The notes: a model not told the origin generated them from the letters alone. A stretch of DNA of 64,000 nucleotides from Candidatus Methylomirabilota bacterium (GCA_016207095.1 JACQQF010000020.1:1-64000); one strand, 5' to 3'; positions 8,486 through 20,064 are shown, counted from the first letter of the stretch. Numbers and translations are program-made.

Positions 8486-9406
8486 TTATGAGGGGACTTT
8501 GAGCGGTCGACCTGGCTGAAGCAGCGGCCTTGCCCATCGCTCGATCACACTATTCCGAGCGGAGGCCACTTGCTGAAGGTCAAGGTGACGCTGGATTTCC
8601 TGCACGAGCCTGGTATGGAGAAGGTGGCCCGCGTTGTGGGCGATGACAGTCCCTACAACAGGTCGGCCCAGAAGATACAGATCTCCCAGGAGATCCAGCA
8701 CTTTATGGCGGACCAACTCATCGCGGAAGCGGAGATCGCCGTTGAGGACCCCGGCCTCGCCGATCACCACCGCGTTGTCGAATGAGCCACCCAGAGCCAA
8801 ATTGCGTCGGCGAAGCTCTTCGACATCCTTGACGAACCCATAGGTCCGACAACTCGCGATCTCGCGGACGAACGTCTCGCGGGAGAGATCGAATGCGACC
8901 GATTGCTCTCCCAGAAGCGGATGGTCGAAGCGCATCGTGTAAATGACCTGAAGTCGCTCCGAGGGAACGATCTGAATGCTGCGGCGTTCGTCCTCAACGA
9001 CGAGACGCTCCTTCACCTTGAGATAGGTTCTGGGTGCCATCTGGCGTCGCAGGCCCGCTCGCATGATCAGCTCCACAAACAGCGCAGCGCTGCCGTCCAT
9101 GACGGGGACCTCTTCGCCGTCGAGCTCCACCAACACGTTGTCCAACCCCATCCCGGCGAAGGCCGCCATCAGGTGCTCGATCGTCCTCACCTTCACCCCA
9201 TTCTTCCCGATGGAGGTGGCATGATGAACATCGGTGATGTTGGCGGGCTGAGCCTCGATGGTCGGCGCGTCCCGAAGATCGATCCGCCTGAACACGACAC
9301 CGGAGTTGGCCGGGGCCGGACGGAGGCTCATTCGGACCGGCTGTCCAGTGTGAAGTCCTATCCCTTCGCAGGTCGCTACCTTCTGAATCGTCCGCTGATG
9401 GCTCAA
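8486..9406 (-). CDS. lpxC: UDP-3-O-acyl-N-acetylglucosamine deacetylase (LpxC)
   Basis: 306 aa, full length. This zinc enzyme carries out the committed step of lipid A synthesis. Visible motifs: TIEHLMAAFAGMGLDN near residues 75-90 (catalytic Glu and first zinc His), VRHKVLDLLGDLYL near 235 (second His and Asp zinc ligands) and AHNAGHLLH near 265 (catalytic His). The TTG start at 9406 is supported by a GGAGGGG ribosome site just upstream. Being alone rather than beside ftsZ suggests a dispersed lipid A pathway. Its presence implies a lipopolysaccharide-type outer membrane. Confidence 0.95.
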   Translation of the reverse strand: MSHQRTIQKVATCEGIGLHTGQPVRMSLRPAPANSGVVFRRIDLRDAPTIEAQPANITDVHHATSIGKNGVKVRTIEHLMAAFAGMGLDNVLVELDGEEVPVMDGSAALFVELIMRAGLRRQMAPRTYLKVKERLVVEDERRSIQIVPSERLQVIYTMRFDHPLLGEQSVAFDLSRETFVREIASCRTYGFVKDVEELRRRNLALGGSFDNAVVIGEAGVLNGDLRFRDELVRHKVLDLLGDLYLLGRPVVGTVIAHNAGHLLHTRLVQEIQRHLDLQQVASARNSVIERWARPLLQPGRPLKVPS

Positions 9407-9649
9407 AATCCCCTCCCAAGTGATCCCGATATACCCGCACTCAAGAATAAGAACAGATAATCCGACGGCTCAAGGCGCAACTTGGCGACTAGGCGCTGAG
9501 AGTGTTTCTGCAAGCGATGTACCAGTTACCTACTGAATGGAGAGCGAAACTCCACTATAAAATAACAGTAAATCCAGCTAGTTATAAAGCTATCCCCGGC
9601 GGATGGTCTATTGGATGTGCGCAGATGTTGAGATGCTGCAACAGGTGTG

Positions 9650-10150
9650 TCAGATAAACCTCGCTGCCCACCGGTGAATCAGCCGCTCCAAGGCATCGCG
9701 ATACGGCCGCTCCTCGAAAGGGGCGAGCAGCTCTTTGATCCGCCCCTCCGCGCCGCTCGACGGGACCGGTGGTGCTTTGTGAACGCGGGCTTTTGGGGTG
9801 TCGAGGGCCGAACGGCGGGAAGCCCGGCCGATCCTCAAGATGATCTCTTCCACCGCCGGCTCCCCAAGCTCCTTATTCAACATTACCTTCAGCTTGTGGC
9901 GCAGCATGTGGAGCTCGTGTAGCCAGATCGGATCCTCCACGCACACGCACAGTCGCCCCTCTCTGAAGGTTTCAACGGTCGCCCGCTCCCGAATCCTCAA
10001 GGGGATGGCCTGCTCCCATGCCCTGAGCAGGGCAAGATGGCGAATCACCCCAACGAGACCCATTCCTTCGAGGGCCCCTAGGAGAATATCCCCGCACCTG
10101 GAGGGGCTGTTCCGCTCGGCACCTTCAGTGGATAGCCCTGTCTTCCTCAT
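9650..10150 (-). CDS. dciA: DUF721 / DciA-like protein
   Basis: 166 aa. The N-terminal half (LLGALEGMGLVGVIRHLALLRAWEQAIP, then FREGRLCVCVEDPIWLHELHML) matches the DUF721 KH-like fold of DciA, the ancestral loader of the replicative helicase DnaB. The tail is basic and poorly ordered. The ATG at 10150 is chosen over an upstream GTG at 10159. It sits in a group with RNase HI and a zinc-ribbon protein. Assignment rests on pattern recognition of a weakly conserved family. Confidence 0.72.
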   Translation of the reverse strand: MRKTGLSTEGAERNSPSRCGDILLGALEGMGLVGVIRHLALLRAWEQAIPLRIRERATVETFREGRLCVCVEDPIWLHELHMLRHKLKVMLNKELGEPAVEEIILRIGRASRRSALDTPKARVHKAPPVPSSGAEGRIKELLAPFEERPYRDALERLIHRWAARFI

Positions 10151-10245
10151 CCGACACACTCTACCCGTGGCACCAGCATTTCGGATTCGGGCACCTGGAG
10201 GTAGGCCGCCAATTGAAAATGAAACAGATTGGCCACGCGGTCCGT

Positions 10246-10851
10246 TCAGGTTCGCCCTTGGTCTCGGCCTGACGCGGCCAGGGCTTCGTCGATGGCCCGA
10301 TTGGCGAGCGCGTCCGCCTGACGATTGCGCTCGCGACCGATGTGCTCAATGTGGAAAGATGGAAAGGCCTTCATCAAGTCGCGCGCCTGGGAGTGGAGCT
10401 CGGCAAGGCGGGGATGTTTGACCCGGTATCGACCCTCGACTTGTCGCACCAATAATTCGGAGTCCGACAGGATCGCGACGTCCGCCGCCTTCAGTTTACC
10501 CGCCTCGTCCAGGGCGAGAAGGAGGGCTTCATATTCGGCGACATTGTTGGTTGCCTCGCCGATGTACTTCCAGAGCTCCCGCTCCGGCGGCCCGCCCTCT
10601 TGCCGAATCATGACGCCGATCCCGGCCGGCCCCGGATTCCCGCGAGAGGCTCCGTCGATGTTCATCACGAGGCGCAGTCCCCCTGTCGCGCGCGAGGGTA
10701 AAGGCGGATACGCCCGTTCAATCAGCTCCGCCGCCTCCAGCAGGTCGGCTCGATCTTTCGAAGAGAGGCGTGGGGATGGAGATGTTTCGATATCCGTGGC
10801 GGCCCTTGCCGCCAGTCGTCTGAGGGCGGTGCAGATCCTATCCGATCCCAC
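10246..10851 (-). CDS. rnhA: Ribonuclease HI family protein with N-terminal extension
   Basis: 201 aa. From about residue 60 it is a bacterial RNase HI fold: NIDGASRGNPGPAGIGV (first catalytic Asp), NNVAEYEALLLAL (Glu), ILSDSELLVRQV (second Asp) and HIGRERNRQADALAN (last Asp). All four metal-binding acids are present, so it should cut the RNA strand of RNA-DNA hybrids. The first 60 residues are an unassigned helical extension. GTG start one base after the stop of the zinc-ribbon gene, hence co-transcribed and coupled. Confidence 0.9.
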   Translation of the reverse strand: MGSDRICTALRRLAARAATDIETSPSPRLSSKDRADLLEAAELIERAYPPLPSRATGGLRLVMNIDGASRGNPGPAGIGVMIRQEGGPPERELWKYIGEATNNVAEYEALLLALDEAGKLKAADVAILSDSELLVRQVEGRYRVKHPRLAELHSQARDLMKAFPSFHIEHIGRERNRQADALANRAIDEALAASGRDQGRT

Positions 10852-10852
10852 G

Positions 10853-11557
10853 TTATCCTTTCCCGTAGAGGATGCGACCGCACCGTTCGCAGGTCAGAAT
10901 CTCCTCGTTCCGGCGCACCTCGTTATACAACTGAGGGGTCAGGGCCACATGGCAGCCCTCGCAGGAACCGTCCCTTGCCGGTGCCACGGCCAAGCCGGCA
11001 CGACTCTTGAGGAGGCGGAGGTATTGCTGCAGCAGCGACGACTCTACATTCTTCGATTGGCTCTTCCTGGCCCCCTGTAACTCAGATAGCCGGCCCCGTA
11101 GCTGTCGAAGCTCGGCCTCCTTTCGCTGTGTGTCCCGGAGGGCCTCCGCCTCGCTGGATCGAACCCTCTGTTCCTCCTCGGCCCGAGCCTTCAGTTCCAC
11201 CTCGATCTGATCGAGGAGCACGAGGATCGCTTCCTCCAAGACCGACACCTTGTGTTTCAACCCCTCGATCTCCTTGAGGACCGCGGAGTATTCCTGGTTG
11301 GTCTTGATCTCAAAGAGCCGGCTCTGTCGCTTCTTGAGTTGGTCAGTAACCTCCTCCAACTCGCGCTCTTGTTGGCGGCGAAGCTTCATCATCCTGTCCG
11401 TCTCCGCCGTCACCGCATCGAGGGCGGCCTTGGCCTTCCTCAGCTGCTCCTCAATCCTTCGAATCACGCCTGGGATGGCGGCGGCAGCCGCCTCGACCTC
11501 GGCGATTTCAGAGTCAAGCCGCTGTAGCTCGACAAGCCGTTCTAAATCCGCCAGCAC
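10853..11557 (-). CDS. C4-type zinc-ribbon coiled-coil protein (DUF164 family)
   Basis: 234 aa. Residues about 5-180 form a long coiled coil very rich in Glu, Arg, Lys and Leu; the C-terminus is a four-cysteine zinc ribbon, GSCEGCHVAL then LTCERCGRIL. This layout is the conserved bacterial CT398-like zinc-ribbon family, often next to RNase H-like genes; proposed links are to nucleic-acid transactions or secretion but the function is not settled. GTG start. First gene of the unit that continues with rnhA. Confidence 0.85.
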   Translation of the reverse strand: MLADLERLVELQRLDSEIAEVEAAAAAIPGVIRRIEEQLRKAKAALDAVTAETDRMMKLRRQQERELEEVTDQLKKRQSRLFEIKTNQEYSAVLKEIEGLKHKVSVLEEAILVLLDQIEVELKARAEEEQRVRSSEAEALRDTQRKEAELRQLRGRLSELQGARKSQSKNVESSLLQQYLRLLKSRAGLAVAPARDGSCEGCHVALTPQLYNEVRRNEEILTCERCGRILYGKG

Positions 11558-11577
11558 CTATCGCTCCAGTGAAACAG

Positions 11578-11648
11578 CCTTCAGCCATCAGCCATCAGCA
11601 GAGATGATCTGCAGAGCTGAACGCTGAGCGCTGAAAGCTGACGGCTCT
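11578..11648. repeat. Heptamer hairpin (TCAGCCA flavour)
   Basis: Left arm of TCAGCCA-like 7-mers, a short centre GAGATGATCTGC, and a right arm of GCTGAAC-like 7-mers that can pair with the left. Lies between the zinc-ribbon gene and the tRNA. Same flavour as 46493-46553. Confidence 0.75.
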
Positions 11649-11652
11649 GAGG

Positions 11653-11729
11653 TGGTGGGCCCACCTGGACTCGAACCAGGGACGACCCGGTTATGAGCCG
11701 GGGGCTCTACCCAACTGAGCTATGGGCCC
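11653..11729 (-). tRNA. tRNA with CAT anticodon (Met elongator or Ile2)
   Basis: 77 nt on the minus strand including an encoded CCA end. Acceptor GGGCCCA pairs with TGGGCCC; D arm GCTC-GAGC; anticodon stem CCCGG-CCGGG around loop CTCATAA; T arm CCTGG-TTCGAGT-CCAGG. The anticodon CAT serves either elongator methionine or, if C34 becomes lysidine, isoleucine AUA. The GGGCCC acceptor resembles many Ile2 tRNAs, but this cannot be decided by eye. It lacks initiator features. Confidence 0.93.
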
Positions 11730-11736
11730 ACGTGGG

Positions 11737-11817
11737 TTCATAGTTCAGGGTTCAGGGTCTAGGGTTTAGGGTTCAGAAGGTTTTACCTATGAATTATGAA
11801 CACTGAACTCTGAACTA
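11737..11817. repeat. Heptamer hairpin (GTTCAGG flavour)
   Basis: Left arm of GTTCAGG, GTCTAGG and GTTTAGG units at strict 7-bp spacing; right arm of GAACACT and GAACTCT units complementary to it. Sits between the tRNA and the MITE downstream of rpoD. Confidence 0.78.
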
Positions 11818-11832
11818 GGCGGCTCCGCCGGC

Positions 11833-11935
11833 TAGTGCCGTTCCAACTTGTTGAGGCTAGTCAGCAATAGGTGTCCTGCTGAGAACTGTCGCTTTCTCTA
11901 ACCTTATCATCTTGGCGTAAGTAGTTGGAACGGCA

Positions 11936-11938
<3 letters not shown>
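11833..11938. mobile_element. MITE-like element supplying the rpoD stop codon
   Basis: 106-bp element with ends TAGTGCCGTTCCAACT and AGTTGGAACGGCACTA, matching the outer copy at 7951-8229 with its insertions removed. Read on the minus strand, the terminal TAG at 11938-11936 is the stop codon of rpoD. Confidence 0.85.
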
Positions 11939-13999
<2,061 letters not shown>

Positions 14000-14012
14000 C
14001 CGTCTCTCCTCT

Positions 14013-15830
14013 CTACACCAAGCCTCGACCTTCGCGCCCCGACTGGACGGCACGATGCGCTTGATCCTTCTTGAGCGAAAGCCACCGCGCCTGAAGGCGT
14101 TCGAGCGTTGTGTAATCCCCGGCGCGCTCGGCCTCTTTCATCAGTTGCTGGAGCTCCTCGCCGGCGCGGCGCTCGCCCCTGGCCTTCACCCACCCCAGAC
14201 AATCGGACAGGGTGCGCTCGATCGCATCCTCTCCCTCGTACTCTTCGAGATCCGTCGCCAGCAGCTCGCTGAGAACTCGCTGTACCTCCGGCTCCTCCAT
14301 CGCAAGCGACACGGGGCCACCGGCCGTTCGGGACCCCATCACCGCAGACTCACAAATCCTCCGGAGGGTCCGGTCCTCCATCTCGTCCGGCCGAATGGCC
14401 TCGCGCACCCGATGGGCGGCGCCGGGATGATGAAGCGCCAGGTGAATCAGCCTCCATTCCGTGGACGGCAACGATTTGGGTCGCAGCACCGGTGGGATCA
14501 GTTCCTCCGGCGGAATCAGTTCCTGCCGACGTCCTCTCATCTGAAGATTGAGCTCGCGCACGATGGCGTCGTTGGAGAGCGCCACTCGCTGCGCGAGCTT
14601 CTCCACATAACGGTGTCGCGTGATCTCGTTCTCGACTACAGCGAGGAGCGGAAGGACTGCGTTCACGGCAGCCCCCTGACCGTCTGTGCTCGTCAGATCG
14701 AACCCCGAGACCCTCCGATCCAGCAAGAACTCCATCAGGTCCTTCGATCCCTCCAGCGCGTCCGAGAAGGCCGCGGCGCCCCGCTCCTGGAGGAATCGAT
14801 CGGGGTCCTTGCCCTCCGGCAGCAGGATCACCCGCCAATCGAGACCGCTGTTGAGCAGGCTCTCAACGCTTCGACGCGCGGCAGCGATCCCCGCCGCGTC
14901 CGGATCGAAGACCAAGAGCGCCCGGGTGGTGTAGCGGCGGAGCAGCGCGATCTGCTCGGTGGTCAGTGCGGTGCCCAGGACCGCCACGCTATGTTGAAAC
15001 CCACGAATGTGCAGGGCGATCAAGTCGAAGTACCCCTCCACCACGATGACCAACCCCCGGTCGCGGATCGACGAGGCCGCCAGGTGGAGGCCAAACAGAT
15101 GCGCCCCCTTCTTGTAAATGGACGTCTCGGGGGAGTTCAGGTACTTTGGGTCGGAGCCGTCGAGCGTGCGACCACCGAAGGCGATCACCTTGCCTGACGA
15201 ATCGCAAATCGGGATCATCAGTCGGTTCCTGAAGCGGTCGTACGCCCCACCCCCCTCCTTGCGGGCGATGGCCAATCCCGCCCGCTCCACCTGCTCCTTC
15301 GAGAAGTCTCTGCGCAGCAGGTGCCGAAGCAGCCCCTCCCAAGAGGCCGGTGCGCAGCCAAGCCCGAACTGTTCCAACACCGATTCAGGGATGCCGCGCC
15401 CCCGCAGATAGGCACGCCCAGCCGCCCCGTCCGTCTGATGCGCGAGCTGCTGGCGAAAGAAGCCCGCCGCCGCATTGTGGATCTCCAGCAGTTGGAGTCG
15501 TCCTTCCTCATCCCGCCCAGGCCCGCTCGCTCCGCTGAAACGCGCCGGAAGATTGATCCCGGCTCGGTCGGCCAGGAAACGGACAGCCTCGGGGAAGCTG
15601 AGACGCTGTTGTCTCATCAGGAACCCGATCGAATCCCCGCCCTCCCCGCAGCCGAAGCAGTGGAAGATCTGGCGCTCAGGGTTCACAATGAAGGACGGCG
15701 TCTTCTCGGTGTGGAAGGGACACAGTGCCTTGTGGTAGCGGCCGGCAGGCCTCAGTGGAAGGTAGCTGCCGATGAGCTGAACGATGTCAGTGCTCGCCAG
15801 CACCCGGGAGACCGCCTCTTCTGGGATCAT
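14013..15830 (-). CDS. dnaG: DNA primase (DnaG)
   Basis: 605 aa, normal length. N-terminal CHC2 zinc ribbon ([11 protein letters not shown] then [15 protein letters not shown]), a TOPRIM catalytic domain with [13 protein letters not shown] and [13 protein letters not shown], and a C-terminal helicase-interaction region. It makes RNA primers for replication. The ATG at 15830 is preferred over the longer frame to 15911, because that extension overlaps mutS2 and an AGGAGGA ribosome site lies between the mutS2 stop and this ATG. Followed by rpoD as in the classic rpsU-dnaG-rpoD operon. Confidence 0.95.
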   Translation of the reverse strand: MIPEEAVSRVLASTDIVQLIGSYLPLRPAGRYHKALCPFHTEKTPSFIVNPERQIFHCFGCGEGGDSIGFLMRQQRLSFPEAVRFLADRAGINLPARFSGASGPGRDEEGRLQLLEIHNAAAGFFRQQLAHQTDGAAGRAYLRGRGIPESVLEQFGLGCAPASWEGLLRHLLRRDFSKEQVERAGLAIARKEGGGAYDRFRNRLMIPICDSSGKVIAFGGRTLDGSDPKYLNSPETSIYKKGAHLFGLHLAASSIRDRGLVIVVEGYFDLIALHIRGFQHSVAVLGTALTTEQIALLRRYTTRALLVFDPDAAGIAAARRSVESLLNSGLDWRVILLPEGKDPDRFLQERGAAAFSDALEGSKDLMEFLLDRRVSGFDLTSTDGQGAAVNAVLPLLAVVENEITRHRYVEKLAQRVALSNDAIVRELNLQMRGRRQELIPPEELIPPVLRPKSLPSTEWRLIHLALHHPGAAHRVREAIRPDEMEDRTLRRICESAVMGSRTAGGPVSLAMEEPEVQRVLSELLATDLEEYEGEDAIERTLSDCLGWVKARGERRAGEELQQLMKEAERAGDYTTLERLQARWLSLKKDQAHRAVQSGREGRGLV

Positions 15831-15846
15831 CGCCGGCCGGTCCTCC

Positions 15847-18261
15847 TCATGCCGCACCGCCCAGAGAGACGGTATGGGAGTGAAGCTCAACGATGGTGAT
15901 ACCGATCCCACCCTCCAGATAGTCGCCTAGCCTGAAGCTCGCGACCAGGGAGTGGCCCTGGAGAAGTTCTGTAACCGTTCTCCTGAGGACACCGGCGCCC
16001 TTCCCGTGGATGATCCGGACGGTGGGGAGCCCGGTCAAGAATGCATCTCCCAGATACTGATCCAAGCGCCGGGCCGCCTCGCTTGCATCGCACCCGATCA
16101 GATTCAGCTCTGCGGGCGTCTCCGTGCTCGCCCTGGAAACCTGAACGGAGCTGGGGGCCTCGTTCCGACGCACCCCCCCCTCCGGAACCACCGCGTCCAG
16201 GGGAAGTCTGACCTTTCCCAGGGGAAGCTGTATCTCGACCATTCCAGCGGGGGTCGGCTCACCGCTCACGATGCCCCGCTGATCGAATCCCTTGATCCGA
16301 ACCTGCTGCCCGTGGCGAACGCGTTCGGCGCGTGACGCATCTGGCTCTCGACCCGGACCCGCCGCCTCGGCGAGCGCAGCCTCAGTCCGACGCTCCACCT
16401 CGGTGAGCCGCTCGCGAACCTCCCGCGCTGCCTTCCCACGGGACTCCGTTGACCTGAATTCACGGAGCAGCCGGTCGATCTCGGAGCGGGCCTCGACGAC
16501 CGCCTGATCGACCTCCCGCCGAGCCTGCCGCTGGCGCTCCACCGCTTCCGCCCACGCAGCGTCCCGTTCCGCCTCGGCCTCACCGCGTGCCCTGGCCGCC
16601 TCTTCCAGCTCCCGGGCCAAAACGGCGCGCTCTTCGGCCACGCGGCGCTGCTCTCCCTCCAGGCGCTCCACCAACAGGCGCAGCGGATCGCCCCCTTCAC
16701 CCAACAACGTCGTGGCTCGCTGAATCACCTCCGAGGGAAGACCGATCCGGGATGCGATTGCAAGGGCGTGGCTTCGACCGGAAGGCCCAATAGATAATCT
16801 ATACAGAGGTCTCAGGGTGTCAAGGTCGAACTCGACGCAACCATTTTCGATTCGGTGGTGCGAATAGGCGTAGGCCTTAATCGCATCCAGATGCGAGGTC
16901 GCAATCAACAGCGCGCCACGCTCCAGGAGCGCCTCAAGGATCGCGATCCCCAGGCACGCCCCCTCCACCGGGTCGGTGCCCGCGCCCAGCTCATCCAGCA
17001 GGACCAAGGTCCCCCGCCCCGTCGCTCCCAGGATTCGGCGGATCTGACCGATGTGGGAGGAAAATGTGCTCAGGCTCTGCTCGATGCTCTGCTCATCTCC
17101 GATGTCCGCCATCACTCCGCTGAAGAACGGGACCTCGGAGTCCGGCGAGGCGGGTAGATGCAAGCCGGCGACCGCCATAAGCGACAGCAAGCCTGCGGTC
17201 TTCAGGGCAACGGTCTTGCCCCCGGTATTGGGCCCGGTGACAAGCAGCGCGTCGAAATCCCCGCCGACTCGCAGGTCGATAGGGATAACCTCCCGCCCCC
17301 CTGTCGCCGAGGTCTGTCTCAGCAGAAGCGGGTGCCTCGCCTGGAGCAGGACCAGCGGCCCCGATTCCTTGAGGGTTGGGGGGGCGCAGTCGAGCCGGTC
17401 GGCCAATCTCGCCGCCGCGTATCGGAGCTCCAGCTCGGCCGCTAACAGCAGCGTCCGCAGAATCGAATCGGCCCTCGGTCGGAGCGCGGCGGTGAGGAGC
17501 GCGAGCACCCTCCTGACCTCCTCCTCTTCGGACCGCTGCAGCAATCGTCCCTGGTTATTGAGCTCGACAACCTCTTGTGGCTCCAGGAAGACGGTGACGC
17601 CGCTGGCTGACCGATCCTGCACCACACCCTTGAGAGCAGTTCGGTAGTTGGCCTTTACGGGGATCACGAACCGGTCGTTCCTGAGGGTAATGATCGGCTC
17701 GGCGATGAAGGGCTGTAAGGTTAAATCCGTCAGCAGGGACTGCAGCCGGCTTTGTATCAGGCTGCGAAGGTCGTGGAGTCGCCGTCGTACATGGGCCAGT
17801 TCCCGGCTCGCTGTATCCTTGACCTCCCCGGTTTCTTCGATGGCCCCGCGGATCTCCGCTACCAAGTCGGGCATCCCATCGAGCTGAGAGGCGATCGCGT
17901 GAAGTCGCGGGCACAAGCCCCTGGACCGGCCGAGCACAAGGCGGATCGCTTCACTCGCCTCCAATGAGACGGCGACCCTGAGCAGATCCATTGCAGGCAA
18001 GACCGCGCCTTCCGGCCGGGCGAGCCGGATCGACTCCCTGATGTCAAAGAGTCTGTCAAAGGGAAGCGCCGTCTCCTTGGACAGCAGGACTCGAAACTCC
18101 CCGATCTCTTCCTGGACCCCTCGCGCCTCTACCAGTGTGCGAAGCGGGCGCACACCTCGCGCCAGTTCGATTGCCACGGGTGATGCGGCCTCCGCCGCCA
18201 ACATCTCCCGGATTGCGGACCACTCTAGTAGTGCGAACGTACGTTCGTCCAGCGTGTCCAT
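15847..18261 (-). CDS. mutS2: Endonuclease MutS2
   Basis: 804 aa. It lacks the N-terminal mismatch-reading domain of MutS and has the MutS clamp and ATPase core (Walker A GPNTGGKTVALKT; VLLDELGAGTDPVEG), a long coiled coil, and a C-terminal Smr nuclease domain with LNLIGCDASEAARR and RIIHGKGAGVLR. MutS2 acts in recombination control and, in some bacteria, ribosome rescue. ATG at 18261 (MDTLDERTF) chosen over TTG at 18303. It stands between yqeY and dnaG; a hairpin upstream may separate it from yqeY. Confidence 0.93.
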   Translation of the reverse strand: MDTLDERTFALLEWSAIREMLAAEAASPVAIELARGVRPLRTLVEARGVQEEIGEFRVLLSKETALPFDRLFDIRESIRLARPEGAVLPAMDLLRVAVSLEASEAIRLVLGRSRGLCPRLHAIASQLDGMPDLVAEIRGAIEETGEVKDTASRELAHVRRRLHDLRSLIQSRLQSLLTDLTLQPFIAEPIITLRNDRFVIPVKANYRTALKGVVQDRSASGVTVFLEPQEVVELNNQGRLLQRSEEEEVRRVLALLTAALRPRADSILRTLLLAAELELRYAAARLADRLDCAPPTLKESGPLVLLQARHPLLLRQTSATGGREVIPIDLRVGGDFDALLVTGPNTGGKTVALKTAGLLSLMAVAGLHLPASPDSEVPFFSGVMADIGDEQSIEQSLSTFSSHIGQIRRILGATGRGTLVLLDELGAGTDPVEGACLGIAILEALLERGALLIATSHLDAIKAYAYSHHRIENGCVEFDLDTLRPLYRLSIGPSGRSHALAIASRIGLPSEVIQRATTLLGEGGDPLRLLVERLEGEQRRVAEERAVLARELEEAARARGEAEAERDAAWAEAVERQRQARREVDQAVVEARSEIDRLLREFRSTESRGKAAREVRERLTEVERRTEAALAEAAGPGREPDASRAERVRHGQQVRIKGFDQRGIVSGEPTPAGMVEIQLPLGKVRLPLDAVVPEGGVRRNEAPSSVQVSRASTETPAELNLIGCDASEAARRLDQYLGDAFLTGLPTVRIIHGKGAGVLRRTVTELLQGHSLVASFRLGDYLEGGIGITIVELHSHTVSLGGAA

Positions 18262-18409
18262 CCTGTGCAGGGCTTCTCCAGACGGTGTCGGTGATAGGGA
18301 CAAGGAATGTCAAGGAATCGTAGGGGTCGACCCATGGGCGGCATTCCCCTCAATGCGACAGTGAGAGGGGGGCGAAACACAACACGAAGCCGTAACGGCT
18401 GGAAAGAAT

Positions 18410-18433
18410 AAGGGACCCTCTATCGAGTCCCTT
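18410..18433 (-). terminator. Possible intrinsic terminator after yqeY
   Basis: AAGGGAC and GTCCCTT form a 7-bp stem around a 10-nt loop; on the minus strand it is followed by TTATTCTTTCC, a broken T run. A weak or partial terminator between yqeY and mutS2. Confidence 0.5.
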
Positions 18434-18490
18434 GAACCACGGGCCATGACCCGGGAAGCGATACCGTTGCGGAGAGGAAAGCGCCCACGC

Positions 18491-18943
18491 TTACCGCCGC
18501 GACAACGCGTCCCTCACCATTTGGCTGGCCACCTTCCCATCGGCCCGACCGGAGATCTCGGGCATCAACAAGGCCATGACCCTCCCCATATCTTTGAGGG
18601 AAGCGGCGCTCGCGGCCAGGACAGCTTCGTCTACCTTCTGCCGCAACTCATCCGTGGAGAGGGGCGGCGGCAGATACGCCTCGAGGAGCCTCAGCTCGGC
18701 CTCCTCCTTCGCAGCCAGATCGGGTCGCCCCCCTTTCTCGTACTGCTCGATCGCCTCATTCCGAAGCTTGCAAGAGGCGACGACCGCTTGAATGATCTCC
18801 TGATCGTCAAGCGCTCCCCGCTTTTCGACTTCCCTGTTCTTGATCAGCGTGCTCAACAGGCGGAGCACCGAGGTCTTCAGCCGATCCCTGCTCTTGAGCG
18901 CCTCCTTCAGGTCGCCGGCCAATCGCTCCTTCGAGAGCCCCAC
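18491..18943 (-). CDS. yqeY: GatB/YqeY domain protein
   Basis: 150 aa. Helical YqeY fold: KSRDRLKTSVLRLLSTLIKN near the N-terminus, EEAELRLLEAYLPPPLS centrally and GKVASQMVRDALSRR at the end. YqeY resembles the tRNA-recognising tail of GatB; its role is not settled, though a link to tRNA amidation is often proposed. It starts with GTG 3 bp after the rpsU stop, the usual rpsU-yqeY pairing ahead of dnaG-rpoD. Confidence 0.93.
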   Translation of the reverse strand: MGLSKERLAGDLKEALKSRDRLKTSVLRLLSTLIKNREVEKRGALDDQEIIQAVVASCKLRNEAIEQYEKGGRPDLAAKEEAELRLLEAYLPPPLSTDELRQKVDEAVLAASAASLKDMGRVMALLMPEISGRADGKVASQMVRDALSRR

Positions 18944-18946
18944 CGC

Positions 18947-19144
18947 CTACTCCGGGGTGAAGCGCAGGCGCTTCAAACCCTTTTTTCTGGCGGCCATGGA
19001 CTTTTTTTTGCGGCGGACGCTCGGCTTCTCGTAATGCTCCCGCTTCCGGAGCTCCGACAGCACCCCGGCCTTTTCGCACTGCTTCTTGAAACGGCGGAGG
19101 GCGCTTTCAAATGACTCGTCCCCCTTGACCGTCACGCTCGCCAT
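18947..19144 (-). CDS. rpsU: 30S ribosomal protein S21
   Basis: 65 aa, highly basic: [34 protein letters not shown] and an Arg/Lys-rich end. S21 sits on the 30S platform and helps mRNA binding at initiation. First gene of the macromolecular synthesis cluster rpsU-yqeY-mutS2-dnaG-rpoD, which ties translation, replication and transcription output. Confidence 0.96.
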   Translation of the reverse strand: MASVTVKGDESFESALRRFKKQCEKAGVLSELRKREHYEKPSVRRKKKSMAARKKGLKRLRFTPE

Positions 19145-19174
19145 CCCTTTTACACCCCCCTTGTCTGTGGCGAT

Positions 19175-19274
19175 CTTATCAGTGATAAGAGACTCTCTCT
19201 CATGAGGACACGCGGCGAGCAGATAGTATGACTTTTAACGTTTTATGATGGCACCGACAAGCTCCGATTGTCAA
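19175..19274 (-). promoter_or_regulatory. Candidate promoter and palindrome upstream of rpsU
   Basis: On the minus strand TTGACA (19274-19269) is followed after 18 bp by CATCAT (19250-19245), a weak -10. Between it and rpsU lies a perfect palindrome CTTATCA-G-TGATAAG (19175-19189), a possible regulator site. The rest of 19145-19488 shows no gene. Confidence 0.38.
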
Positions 19275-19488
19275 TGATTTTCACTCCGCCGATGCTGTCC
19301 TAATTTGAGCTAAGCCGAAAGCAAGTTTTCAAGCACCCAGAACCATTCTGGGACATTCCCCCCTCTCGTGCTGTACCGAATGCATAATGAAAGCGCCTAA
19401 CGCCCGCGCGCAGCGGCGAGGGCGGCACTGCGAAGCTCGCTTTCTCCTTTGGGAATCAGGGCCGACCGTCGCCCGCTGCATGCGGCTG

Positions 19489-19863
19489 TTACCGCGGCCG
19501 GTCACCATCGGCAGCGATTCGGAGGACAATCGCGCCCCGGTCGAGGGCCTTGTCCAAGGTCCACAATGTGCAGGAAGATAAAAGCGCGGCTCCGAGGAGA
19601 TGGATATCGACCCACCCAAGACCACGCCCATAGAAGCGATGCCGGTCGATGAGACGAAGCAACTCGTCATGCTCTGCGACTCGGGCCTGTGGCAGCGCCG
19701 CCAGCAGACTGAGTATCTCCTGGCGATTGCGCAGTCGCCCGCAGGACAGCTCCCCGATGACGAAGGGATGACACACGACCGACCCCTCGTTGAGTAACTC
19801 GACGAGCCGTCTGTTTCCTCTGGCCAGGTGGTCGATCCAGACAGACGTGTCAACCAGGACCAT
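19489..19863 (-). CDS. vapC: VapC-type PIN-domain toxin
   Basis: 124 aa. PIN motifs: MVLVDTSVWIDHLARG (first Asp), FVIGELSCGRL (Glu), RGLGWVDIHLLGAALLS (third Asp) and LWTLDKALD (last Asp). A likely Mg-dependent endoribonuclease. Its ATG shares one base with the stop of the upstream antitoxin (TGATG), so translation is coupled. It ends in GC-rich DNA without an evident terminator. Part of an accessory patch that also holds hicBA. Confidence 0.9.
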   Translation of the reverse strand: MVLVDTSVWIDHLARGNRRLVELLNEGSVVCHPFVIGELSCGRLRNRQEILSLLAALPQARVAEHDELLRLIDRHRFYGRGLGWVDIHLLGAALLSSCTLWTLDKALDRGAIVLRIAADGDRPR

Positions 19864-20057
19864 CAGACTGCCGAGCGTCGGCGACGGATCGGCCGGAGTG
19901 CCTCCTCAGTCCCACCCAGCTTGGCAAGACGACGGGCACTTTCGAGCGCGATGAGGGCCTCCAAACCGAGACGAACCAGAGCGGTCTTCTCGGTGATGCC
20001 AGTCAGCCGCGCCGCCCGCCTGAGCAGGGAGTCGTCTATGTTGAGTGTTGTTCTCAT
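19863..20057 (-). CDS. vapB: VapB-type ribbon-helix-helix antitoxin (64 aa)
   Basis: MRTTLNIDDSLLRRAARLTG with ITEKTALVRLGLEALI is the VapB-type ribbon-helix-helix signature; the short basic tail (RPIRRRRSAV) would contact VapC. The ATG at 20057 is favoured over a longer frame to 20144, which would overlap the promoter. There is no Shine-Dalgarno sequence, because the promoter -10 box lies only 7 bp from the ATG, so the mRNA may be leaderless. Confidence 0.88.
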   Translation of the reverse strand: MRTTLNIDDSLLRRAARLTGITEKTALVRLGLEALIALESARRLAKLGGTEEALRPIRRRRSAV

Positions 20058-20064
20058 ATGCACC

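Noticed and set aside
14013-15911. Longer dnaG start at 15911
   Set aside because: It overlaps mutS2 by 65 bp, and a good ribosome site supports 15830.
19395-19540. Second attC site starting at GCCTAAC (19395-19401)
   Set aside because: No GTTRRRY partner within 60-140 bp and no paired L-box arms.
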